Positions 1-11,048 of a stretch of 60,000 nucleotides of DNA are shown here, one piece after another. This DNA comes from Acanthaster planci (taxonomy: Eukaryota > Echinodermata > Asteroidea > Valvatida > Acanthasteridae): NCBI RefSeq assembly GCF_001949145.1, contig NW_019091546.1:107708-167707 (forward strand), read 5' to 3'. The translations under genes were made by a program, and so were the position numbers. How positions within the stretch are numbered: position 1 is the stretch's first letter; the number at the start of each line of letters is the position of its first letter. The notes under the pieces are model-generated. The model searched no databases. It saw only the letters and a list, made by a program, of their open reading frames with translations, and was not told where the DNA came from.

Positions 1-2628
1 GTTTAACCCGGACTTATGCGGCGGTTTGCGAGGGGGGACACGCCGTTCAAGCACCCTGCGAGTGCCAAGTCAAGCTTTCTCCGCACGCAGGGAGATCCAA
101 CATCTGCTGTCGCTAACACAAATATTGAATGAATTTTCACCAAGATTTGCATCAATGTCGGGGGGTACGGTGCTAAAAAAAATAATAACTCAGAGTGATT
201 AAACAAAACGGATGTTCAGTTTATCACATGAGTGTTTCCAAAATGGTTGTTCTTATCTGTACAGACTTTTTTGTCTAGGTTGTTTGATGTATTTACACGA
301 CACGTGCATTTCAACTACTTCGGCCTGCATGCCCAACTTTTCTTCTATTATAGTTCTCGGTTCATACATCTCCTGTTCGCACCATGGGTGTGCCGCCACC
401 GACGCTGAACTTCAAGGGCGTTGTTAAAGGGGGTGTGTATCACGCCCCCGTTAGTCAGGTTTGACGGCAAAATCGTGGTGCTTTCGGCAAGACTGGAGAT
501 GGACGGAAAGGGAAAGGAAGGAGAGTGGTCGCACATGTGTCAGGTCGGGGAATCAGACCACTATTACACTCATGAAATTTGCCGACGGACCCCCCCCCAA
601 AAAAAACGGTCTTAAAGCGATGCCCAAGCTGGAGTTGAACTTGAAGAAGACCACGAATGTCACTGGCTTGCGTAAACAAGTGCGCCCCCATCAAAAGAAA
701 TGAGAAAGCAAGACTTATGGGTTGTTGTACGTCTGATGCGGGGAGCTCGACAATATTCTTAGTGTAATATTTGTTCAACCCAGACAAAGTCTAATAATTG
801 ATACAGGCCCTTTAAGTCTCCAGCTTGATAATGCGAAGTAGTAATTATGGAATGTTTATCGCACCAAGAGGAAGAAATGTTGGGGGAAAAGAAAAACGGA
901 CGACTAATAGATATTTGAAAACATCTGTATAACGTTACATCAAGAGAAGAAAATGTCGTCTTATACCAATACCCCCATGACAGAGCATGATTGAGGAGTT
1001 CACTGTGTAATAGGAACACCAGTTTCTATTCGATGTGAGATAAATAAAGAATATGTCCACCCACTTTCCATAACCTGGCTACCGGTATATAAGGGGAAGT
1101 TGTGTAAGAGCTGGTTCGCGTCTTCTCTCCACTGACAGAATCCACGAACTTGACCTCGGTGTACGAGCAATTCTCATCCGTAATTTGGGGAAATTCAATG
1201 GCTGTTTCCCCGGCCCGTGGACGATCCATGTCATAAGTTAAGGTAGCCGGCCGGCCGTTTCGCTGCAATATCGAGCGGCGCTCGCCGTATGTATATTATG
1301 TTGGTGACTGAGTAACCTACACCGTCGTCATCTGGCGCGATGCTGCGGCGCGGTGATGTGAGCGTACGTGTTTGTTCCAGCGGGCATACACAAATAATTA
1401 GGCGCAGGAAGAAATAAAAGAGTACGTGATCGGAAAGCATTTATTTTGGGGCCGACAAAGTGGGCTCGAGGCACTTGATATTTTAATAAGTGGTTTCTGT
1501 GGTATAATCCCCGCTTGACGAAAAAAAAATGGTCAACAGGTTCACATGCCATCTTTCAGCCGAGGTCTGTGTATTTTGTTTTAGTTGAAGTCAATTATTT
1601 GCCAAGTGTGTCTTCAGGATCACAGCAGAAGTAAAACCAGCCAAGAAAGCCAAGAATTGGAAATTTTCCCAATGTGGATGGTTAGAAAACTTATCTGTTC
1701 TTAACTAAGTTGTTCTTATTACTTGTCCTATAGCCTTTGTCAGCGGAAAACAAACCTGACCAACTCCAAAACATGAAACACGAGTAAGACGGGGAAAAAT
1801 ATTCGTCTGGGCATATAATATAACAACAAAAACAACAACAAACATAAACAAACCAGCACAGCGGAGGTGACGACATTAATACAGTTAGTAAATATCATCA
1901 CCAAAAATTATCTTGCATTACAAAGAATTCAGGTTGGTGGTTCAAATCCCTTATCGGTCCTTCAACCCCAACAATCTACACCACGATTATCGTCCCCGAA
2001 AGGAATATCTGATTGGTCACCCGAGTTGGTACATCTCTTTAACCAATTATCTTTGGAGACTGGGTCAATGTGGATCTTTGAAATCAGTTGAAGATCGACG
2101 GGAGGGAGCTGGGGACCATGACCCTAGCCCTTCCACTCACCTGCAAACATTTTTTAACAATTCTAAAATCGGTTGAGAACAAACTTTTTGTTCAGACATT
2201 TTGTTTTAGATTTCTGGTCACAGGCTGCAGGAGAGCGTCAAAGATTTCAATGTTTGTTCCTGGACCTCTCTGCAGAGGCACATCTTCGTTCAAATATCAC
2301 CCCCCCCGAAAAGCTCGATTCACACGAGACAGGGTGGGGGTTGAGGGTGCATACCACTTATTCAAGTGAGAATTTCTGGCCAGCTCATTAGCATTAACAG
2401 TGCCCCGCAGTATCTTTTGAAAAAGGAGATTGTTTGGCCCCCAAAATGGTGAGATTGTGTAAATCCTTGCCAGGATCAACTCCCTTGGTCTCTGAGCTTT
2501 CATATGAGAGCAGAATGGGTAAAAACTACAGTTTAAAAATGGTCCTAAGTGCCCGAGAGAGTTTAAGGTTGCCACTTGAAAAATGGCTGCAATTTTTATT
2601 AAATTTAAAAAAATCACTTTTTTGGGGG
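1..2628. other. intergenic DNA, no recognisable gene
   Basis: No open frame here resembles a known protein; the longest are around 110 codons, overlap one another on both strands and contain homopolymer-encoded stretches. Visible items are a GC-rich hairpin at 425-453, a C9A8 homopolymer junction at 590-606, and a single B-box-like string GGTTCAAATCC at 1939-1949 without a matching A box or cloverleaf. The block ends at an assembly gap. I infer intergenic sequence, possibly containing old unrecognised repeats. Confidence 0.6.
425..453. repeat. near-perfect GC-rich hairpin
   Basis: GGGGGTGTG at 429-437 can pair with CACGCCCCC at 441-449 around a three-base TAT loop, with one T-G wobble; beyond one A-G mismatch, TAA (425-427) pairs with TTA (451-453). 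Seen directly. Its role is unknown. It could be a cruciform-forming foldback or a remnant of an element end; no terminator-type U tract follows and a bacterial terminator reading does not fit the eukaryotic context. Confidence 0.6.
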
Positions 2629-2692
2629 NNNNNNNNNNNNNNNNNNNNNNNNNNNNNNNNNNNNNNNNNNNNNNNNNNNNNNNNNNNNNNNN
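2629..2692. other. assembly gap (run of N)
   Basis: Sixty-four undetermined bases. The left edge falls directly after T6G5 (2618-2628), a homopolymer junction of the kind repeated elsewhere in the window, so the gap is probably a sequencing or assembly failure at a homopolymer rather than a scaffold join. Any open frame crossing it is not interpretable. Confidence 0.98.
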
Positions 2693-5600
2693 CCAGACAA
2701 GAATTTAATTTGTGTTTCGGAAATCCCAGGGATGTTGGCGTGCATGTTATTGGGCCCTGAACAGTTCTGATTTTACACTTTTTGCAATGGGGCTTGAATT
2801 AGTGGACTGTACCCTTGAGCACCATGGGCTTTTTGAAGGGTTGATTTTGGTTCGAGTCATCCCCCGACGACAAATCCTGGGTGCGCCACTGCGGCGTCCT
2901 AACGCATGCGCACTGTCTGCACTGTTGCCATTTGTATGCTCGGCCTATCTCAACTGTGTTTACCACCTCTGGCTAGCCAACGTACCCTCCCTGGTTGTCT
3001 GATAGCTGCAGATGCGGTCAAACCCTGACGATCAACAAACACCGAGGGCCTGGACCAGTGTGTCTCGGTTGCACTGAAGCACTCTCGAAGTACTCAACAC
3101 GAACGCCCTGGCTACCCGCAAGGAGTTGGCTCCCCGTGATCATACGTGAAGCCTGTGAGAAACGCGCACGCAAGGAAATTGTCCGACTACTTGAATCATC
3201 AACTCAAATTGATACCATAACCACGCTGCATAATCCGAGGTGCTTAAAAAATCCATTCTAAGGTTTTAATTTTTCTTCAGGAATCAACGTTTATATTTCA
3301 CTTTTGCTTTCCATTTCCTTAGGAACCTCCATACTGTTTCATGATTACATTGCATGTGATTCCTTTCATTTAGACATTTGGGTAAACATGATTTCGATAG
3401 GTGCTTTTTGACCTTTAATAATTACATTAAGACTACAAATGACCAATTTAATTAAATCGAAAAGGAACAGAGATTGGGAAAAATCGCTTCTTCCGTGTTC
3501 GTTCCTTCATTGCCATGCACCTCATAAGAGCCTTAAATTAAACTGAAATCACCTTGGAGCAAAGAGACGAAGAAGAAGAAAAAGAAAACGAGTCCAACTG
3601 ATCAATCGAGCGCAGTAAGCGGACAGATGGGGGATTTCCTTGCCTTTTCCACGTCTGAAAATTATCTACACAGTTCTCGAAAGTTTTGATACCCAACTAA
3701 ATAAAAGACACACCAAAACAGAACGGGCATAATTACCCGAAGGATACGGGAGCCACGCTGGTATTTTTCAAACCGGTCAGGAAAAAAAACATGTACGTGT
3801 ACACAATTTTAAACCCAATATTCAAACCCATGCCAAACATGAAACTAATTTCCCCACCACCTTTGCGTTGGAGGAGGTTATTTGATTTAACGGGTGTACG
3901 ATAACCCTTAATTGATTAGTCACGAGCAACTCTAGACTCCGGTCGCTCCGGGGGGTAGGAACCCCCGTCCTAAGGTTTCAAAAACCTGGATCCGGGCCAC
4001 GAATCACACGATTGCCAATTAATCGGAGTTTAATGCGAATCTAAGTTCCACTTAGGTCAGGGAAGAAGGAGAGAGGAGCAAGATGTTATGTTTTTTTTTC
4101 ATGGAAGGTTTGTAAGAATAATGGGTGTTCGGTGAGATTGCTGTATTGATCGGTGATTACGTTGATGGGGAATTTTCTTTCTGTTTTTGGCGCAGAGCGT
4201 TAAAAAATGCGGTGGTAAAATGTAATTCCATTAAGCAGTTAATGCATGTACGTCAGGGGCTCTGTTGTTATCTGAGTCGGCTCATGAATTATGGGGGAAA
4301 AAAACAATAACACTGTGAGCTTATCTTGAAAAATGAGTGCTTCAGCTTCAGGCTATACACCCAAACGGTATTACAAACTGTATTGTTTATTTGAGCTTTG
4401 CATGTTTTAGTTGTGTGTGTGATGATTTGCATGTTAAATTTCTGTGAACTTGTTGATGTGAACATATGTCCGTTTGCTATACCAACCTACTCTACCAGCT
4501 CTTTCCTACTACCGAATTTTGCCGGGCAAAATGAATGGCTGTGTGAAGCATTGAGTTGTTTCGTGTGAACTCGGAGAGGAGCTTACACCAGCAGAAAATT
4601 CATATGCCTTCATGACCAAAGCCGCAATAGGATAACAGGGATTCGAATGCCAAACGAAGACATTGCATTCAGGTATGGGGGGGGAGTGGGACTGGTTAAA
4701 TACATAATAGTAATTACTTGTTCTCTCAGCAACCCGAGCCTTACTTTAACCGTCCTGGCCAGGGGCTGAGGGTAAGATCGTAAAAGGTCGACCTTGATAC
4801 ACACGAGTAACGCTTTCCTGAATACACTGTGACTAATGAATCACGGCCCAAAATACATTGGCCAGAGAAACCTTGTGCGGGGAGGGAAGGGGGCAGGTAA
4901 GCGGAGCGGTTCTTTCCTCGCTTTGCGCCAATAAGGCCTGGGTTCGAGGCTACACTTGGAACAGGCTTTAGGTGCATTTGGTTTCCAGTCGTTCTAGCAG
5001 CTTTTCTCCAAGTACTCCGCTTACCTCCTGCCTCTAAAACTGGACCTTCTTCCTAACTCTGGATTTGATGCTTATTATTTAAGGTTAGGAATAAACGTAT
5101 AGTTACTGGCGCAAATAGCCAGAGTAGCTGAAAGCGCCATTAAAAACAAAACAACAACAACCTTGAACGCATGGAAAAAAAGAAGAATTGTTTTTCACTG
5201 AAGATGATGGCATTTTAAGAATATATATAGTGTTCAAAACAGGAGGCCTGCGGCCGTTTGTCTGGTCTCTACTACGTCTGTTGTCTTTCTGTGGGTGGTG
5301 TTTTCCCACGTTTAAACTGATCCGATATTTACCGCTCGCGTACGACCCGTGCCCGTGGGCTTAGGGGAACATGAATTAGGGTAACAAACATCGTGATTTT
5401 AATAGTTCTGCAGACATTCTCCTCAGGTTTTTGTTTTCACTTTCATGTACAAAAACAGAGGGACGGCATTTTAGAGCTAATTCGTCTCGCAAAACGGCCA
5501 AAAATCGAGCTCGTCATAATCCCCCACAGTTTGAGTCCTCCCCCCGTGAATGTGGTTCAGGATCCGACCCTTGCTCCCAGGGGTCGCGCTCTGTGTTCAT

Positions 5601-8235
5601 CATGGCTTCCATCAGTCTATCCCCAACCCTAACAATGTCACCATGAGTCCAGCGACTCGAGCGCCAGGACAGAGCCCCCCTCCTCCGCCACATACACGCA
5701 TAATACACACCTCGCAAATGCCCCTGAGGTTGGTCTTCAACCTCGGCCCATTAAAATAAGAGTCGCTCCAGGCTAGGGGTATCTCCCCCCCCCCTTTTTT
5801 TTCTTTTTTACTCTCCCATTTCGATAGTAACCTGACGCCTCGCTCAAGCTCTCGAGAATACTATAGCGGACCCTACTCTCCGCGGGCCCCTGCACAGTGC
5901 CGAGGGTGAAATATGACAGTCCAAAAAGGGGGGATAGTCATAACAACACCAGGCATAATGCTGTACGCACTGTTTTTATTCCAAATGGACTGTTATTGGC
6001 GATTTTCTGCGCATAATGGATGCTGGCCGCACTTGGCAGCGCGTGCCCCGTTGGCCGATTAAAGCGGCAACTTTTCGCAGTGAACATTTGGTCCTAAGCA
6101 AATGCACTGATGATCGCATAGCCGGACATGAAAGGGCTCATCTTCAGGGACCGTTTTATGGACGAAAACACGACTAAGCTTAATAAGCCTTTTGCGAGTT
6201 AAATTTGAATAAAGTCTGGTACACTGAATTATCAAATCGCACATAAACATAACAATTTGAGTTCCCTGGACCAAAGACGCTGTTGCTATACCTCGTGATT
6301 CAGGGCAAGCTTTGCATAGTGACCACCATCTCTAGAATGGACTGGTTCCTTTGTGCCCTTCTTATCCATTGTAAACAGTGTATTCGTGCGAGGGGTCTAT
6401 TAAGTAACTGAGCAAAAGCTTGCCCCGAGGTATGGCAACAGTGTCTTCAGTATGGCGAATTCGAATTGTTACGTTCACGTGAATTTAAAGAACTCAGTGT
6501 ACCAGATTTTATTCAAATTGAACTTGCAAAACGCTTATTTGTGTGCATCACCTGGGTAGCAATGACTAGCTACATGCACAACTCGGATGGTCTGACTTAC
6601 ATCTACGTGCCCAAACCTACAATCCTGGCCAAATCTCGTTGGGTCCCAGCCCCCTCCCGATGTTGGATGTCGATGCGCGGCCTGCGCCCCAGCTCGAGAT
6701 GGCAACATTGTATTAAGCAGGGATTGGGGACCTGAGAGGGTAACTATTGGTACGTGTCTCAGCAATTTTTGCCACGATTGTAGAGCATCATCATTCTGAT
6801 CTATGGTGTGGACTGTAAAAAAAAAGTGACTGACGAGAGAATGCAAGTATTAATATGAAGATGCAACCTGAAGTATTCATATCAACGCAACTGAAAATAC
6901 AGCTTAAGGATTCCTTGCGGATTTCAGGAGCCTGTGCAACCGAATGCTTGGTCAACACCGCATAACTTTTGGATTTTTCCCCTCATGACATTTTTTCCAT
7001 ATCCTTAGGCGCAGAACCCACAAGGTAATTTTCTAGGTTAGAATACAGTGAGCTAAAGTATTGATGCTGATTTTAGTTTCATTTATAATCTTAATTTCTT
7101 CTCATTGACCTCAGTATAAAAGCTGTGAGGTGTATAGTGAATGTTTATTATTGATGATTCAACACTAAAGTAACAGATCTAGGGGTGGTACTTTCGGGCA
7201 GCGCTCGCCTCCCTAATTTTATTGATGGAAAAACATTTTTCATTTGTTATAACAACAAACTTAGTTTGCTTTCAACTTCAGAATACTTTGATATTTTAAG
7301 AAATTCTCACAAAAATACAAGCCATATCTACTGAGAATCGCCCCAAGGTCGCTACAAATGGGTTGCAACTGCCGCTCTTTCTTGTGAATGGATGATCCCA
7401 CTGGCCAGACAGGTCTGCCCAACCATACGAGCAGGAAAATGATGAAATAAACTCAAAAGAAATGGTATAGTTGCTGGAATTTCAACAACAGAAAATGACA
7501 TCGAGAATGCAATGGAAAGTTTTTGGTGTTACCCCATTACTTAGTCAAATATGTCCCCTTTCGAACTCAAATAGAATACTGCCAAAATGTACCTGTTATT
7601 TCTCAGCAGTTTCTAAAAATCGAAATACAAGTACTAACCATTTCATATTTCCCTAGTTGCTGTACATGAAAACGGCATGATGGACACCGTGAGTTGTTTC
7701 TGTACCAAAATGGGCCCTTGGCGTTAACGAAACGCATCAATTTTGCACAGTTAAGGGCGGCAATGCCAATGGTGCATTGGCATTGCTTGCGATGCACTCC
7801 TGCAAAACGGTTGTGACTGTACACGCACAATACAAAATGGATAATTATCTTGTTTTTTTCTTGTATAATTTGATCGAAATATACATTTGTCTGTACTTAA
7901 CAGTCGGCTTTCATGGTTGCTTTCCACAAACAACGCCAGAAAGCACACATCAAACGGCACGGTAGACAATTATGTTGGGTCAATGATATGTGCGCACGGT
8001 CTGCGCTGCGGCTGGTCATGACAACATAGACTTCATTCACGGAGCCGCCCATATTGAATTTAAAAGTGAGGTGAACTCTTCATATTTGAATTTTGAGAGT
8101 AAAAATGAAGCAGTAAAAGGAAATTTTCATGACGAATTTGCACTTGTCTCCCTTGGTGAATAATTTTAAACTTATGATTTAATACCTAAAAAGGTTTATC
8201 GGTGTTTTAAAACAGAATATTGAAAGGGAGGCTTG
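2693..8235. other. intergenic DNA, no recognisable gene
   Basis: Mostly AT-rich sequence with short GC-richer islands (about 2880-3180, 4860-5060 and 5480-5760). No frame resembles a known family. Isolated RNA polymerase III B-box-like strings occur (2849 GGTTCGAGTCA, 4941 GGTTCGAGGCT, and 4638-4651 on the minus strand), but none sits in a foldable tRNA. A pair of adjacent small hairpins is at 3949-3987. A C10 run is followed directly by a T run near 5785-5802. Nothing else can be supported. Confidence 0.55.
3949..3987. repeat. two adjacent small hairpins
   Basis: CGGGGG (3949-3954) pairs with CCCCCG (3962-3967) around a seven-base loop. Five bases later AGGTTT (3973-3978) pairs with AAACCT (3982-3987) around a three-base loop. 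The surrounding 3930-4010 is GC-rich within AT-rich DNA. This could be the end of an old transposable element or a structured RNA fragment. I do not recognise the family. Confidence 0.4.
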
Positions 8236-8471
8236 GGCCGTTTTCCAATACTCAACTTCGTCTTCGTCTCAGGCTTCGTCCCCGAAACCAATCCCCGATT
8301 GTGGGCCGGAAGCGTTTAAATTACATTGGATTACTGTCAGTTTTTGCTCTCTTGCATCTTATTTGATGCTTTATGACACTTTTAGACTAATTATAGTGCG
8401 CTTACAGCTTCAAAATCAGGTAATAAGACAAAAACAGTTGAAGTCTTAAAGTTGAATATTGGAAAACGGCC
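8236..8471. mobile_element. MITE with 23-bp terminal inverted repeats
   Basis: The left end begins GGCCGTTTTCCAATA and continues with CTCAACTT; the reverse complement of the right end begins with the same 15 bases and continues TTCAACTT. The ends therefore match over 23 bp with one mismatch. The element is 236 bp with no open frame, so it is non-autonomous. The flanks are TTG on the left and TTA on the right, which would suit a degenerate three-base target duplication of the PIF/Harbinger type, but that assignment is an inference from three bases. No second copy was seen in the window. Confidence 0.75.
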
Positions 8472-10785
8472 TTAGAGAACACGGAAGTATAAAACAATCT
8501 GGTGCCATCCTAATTGACAGTTTGCAATATATAAAGAGATTTTGGGAATAAGATCAAAAAGTGGCCTCCACGTGAATGGGGTCTATTGACCGGGAGAGTG
8601 GAGGTGGAGGCCGGGGAGCGTATGGCTATGGGGCAGCGCGGACATCCGGGAGTTTCACAAAATGGCGGGTAGCAACCACACAGCGCCGATGAAAACAACT
8701 GATACGATCGAGCGCGCGCGTACGTGTTGATCAAAGAGAAGATTGTGTAACCCGATCCTCGGACTGGCTGGTGGGGGCGTGCGTCGCCATTGTCGCTGTG
8801 TTTATCGGCGAGGTACCTGCCATTTTGCGATATACCTCGTGGATGTCCGTGCTGCCTTTCCAGGATTGTATATTCACACAGTCCCGATTTTGACCGCCGC
8901 GAATGGCAATTTTTTAGCGAATCGGGGACTGGTTCTTGGCTCCCTCGAAATGATTCTAATAATTCGGTGACAGATCGTTCAAGAGCAGAAAGTGCCCCGA
9001 AAAATTGTAGACATGTTTAAAATTGTTGGGGTGATTCGGAAAAAAAACCAACTAAGTTTGATTTTATGGCTTACCTGGCCTTTGTTCTTGTTAAATTCGT
9101 AAAAAGCTCGGTATAATGCTAGGTCATTCCAGATGACTCATGAGTAACTGGTGTATTATTCTTGACAAGACCGCTACAAGGCGGTTTCAGTTTGCAGCAA
9201 ATCACAATCACTTGGCTTGATTCGGTCTAACGCGGATTCCAATTCGAACCTAAACTTGTTTTTTTTTAATTCTTGAAACAAAACAATTTAGGAGGAATGC
9301 AGCCCCTCGACTTTTCTTTCCGATATCACCTCAGTGCGTTTTTTTAGGAGCTGAGCCTTACAGAATATATAGAGTAGGCCTAACTCTTGGAATCACTTTG
9401 ACGCCAATGTTGTGAAAATCGAACATACCGTTCTTGCGCAGCACCCATATTTCCGAGACAATTCAGTCAAAATGTATATTTTTTTTTCACTGCGGTGCTC
9501 AATTCAAAAAGGCCGGCTCACATGTGGGCTTGAACTTCCAATGAGTTCAAAACTCACCTTTGTAATGATGAGTGTTTTACATGCATGCCAAGTTTCCAAA
9601 AAAATCGAGTGCATCACAGCCCCGCTGTGAGATGGGCCAAAATATATGTAAGACAGCTCTTTGAGAGAAACGGCGAATCTGGCCGAATTATGTCTGCCGA
9701 TGCTATCAATTTTTTTTATTCAGGATGGATTGGGGTATTCGTGACAATAATTCGGGAATGTGTGAAGCTCGTTTAACTGTAGGAACATGCACTTTACTTC
9801 GCAGGCAGTCTGAAAGGTCTCAGGACCGCCGTGTACGACTGACGAACACAGAGGGTAATAAACGAGGCCCGAGTGTGATGTCAAACCCTTTTAATTAAAA
9901 CAAACTCTTTTATACAAAATTCCTCCAAAAACACATTTTGGTATTTGCATCACTTCTTTGTACTATCTTGACTTGTGATTTTTAATCTTACTGAAATATT
10001 GGCATGAACAAATAAATCACTCTAAAATAAAAACCCACATGCCCAAGAATCAGGTGGATTAATTTTCTATTACACCAGGCGAACTCGATAAAATAAGTCC
10101 TTGTCGTCTCAGAAAATTTGCTGAAAACACCGGACCATCTTTAAAAAGCGATACAATAATTGTACGACGCCAAATTCTTACAAAGTTAAGCGCAGACTGG
10201 AGAGTTGAAAGAATAGAAGAAATTATCGGAATTGCGTGCACGTGGCTGCGGCGCGACCCGGCGCGTGCTGCAGGGCGGGCAAACACGAGGGGCGGACGGT
10301 CGACACTGAGGTATAACGCCGCGGTGACGAAACACTGCGTGCGGCGTTTGAGAAAAGGCAAGGATTCGTTATTGGAGTGACGCTGAGCCATGGCAGACTC
10401 ACGTGTTTGACGATGCGTGTGTTTTTCTTGTTGTTATTGTTCCCCACGGACTGCCATCTTGTGAATACCACATCCTTATCTTTTGTATTTATTTTGTGAC
10501 GATTCGGTAGGAAACTGCTAAAGCCGAACCGTGCAATCAACAAATGAAAGTCTGAATGAATCAGGTCTTCACGATTTTTGTGAGAAAAATTAATTTACTT
10601 TTCTGTTTCCTCTAACGTATGCAAGGTCACGTTTACTTTGGTATTTTTACAACACAACAGGCATAAAACGCATTATAAATTTGCTCCAATTTTAAATGTT
10701 AAGCACAATTGTCCACTTGTCCTTTTGTTACCAATCATAATCGAATTGATCCCACGAGGGCACATTTCTGTTTAATTTCACTTTC

Positions 10786-10812
10786 AAAAAAAAAAAAAAA
10801 GTGGTATCAACG
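10786..10812. repeat. poly-A run followed by adaptor-like 12-mer
   Basis: Fifteen A residues are followed directly by GTGGTATCAACG, which equals a 12-base portion of the commonly used SMART template-switch cDNA adaptor; the match ends there and the next bases differ. In a genomic assembly this is most likely chance or a retrogene-like poly-A tail next to unrelated sequence. Confidence 0.3.
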
Positions 10813-11019
10813 GAGTCCCGACACAATAAAGATCGGCCCGCGACCTTGTTCCAGTATCTCTCTTCATTAGTCGAAAATAATGAATTAGGCGCGGTTTAAT
10901 AACATTACGGTCTGTCTGACCGAATTTTCTTGTTCCAGAAAAAAAATAGGAAATTAAGAGAGACTAGCCCTTCGGCGCTCTCGCCAAGGTTTTTTTTTCG
11001 GCCGAATGCAACGATGGCG

Positions 11020-11048
11020 CCTTTTCTTTCTTTCTTTTTTTTTCCTTC
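11020..11048. repeat. TTTC-rich pyrimidine microsatellite
   Basis: A short tract of CTTTCTTTCTTT type followed by a poly-T stretch and TTCC. Simple-sequence DNA with no coding content. Confidence 0.7.

Noticed and set aside
2434-2760. 108-codon plus frame
   Set aside because: It crosses the run of N, so its continuity is unknown, and neither half resembles a protein family.
2995-3261. 88-codon plus frame with a CxC..CxxC-like beginning
   Set aside because: The cysteines do not form a known zinc-binding pattern, there is no supporting splice or promoter context, and I recognise no family.
1939-4950. tRNA or tRNA-derived SINE signals (B-box-like strings at 1939, 2849, 4941 and minus 4638)
   Set aside because: No A box at the required distance, no acceptor stem and no shared flanking sequence between the strings.
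5716-5759. Short peptide PLRLVFN resembling the Onecut homeodomain start (PRLVFTD)
   Set aside because: It lies upstream of exon 1, continues into unrelated residues and a stop, and lacks the rest of the homeodomain.
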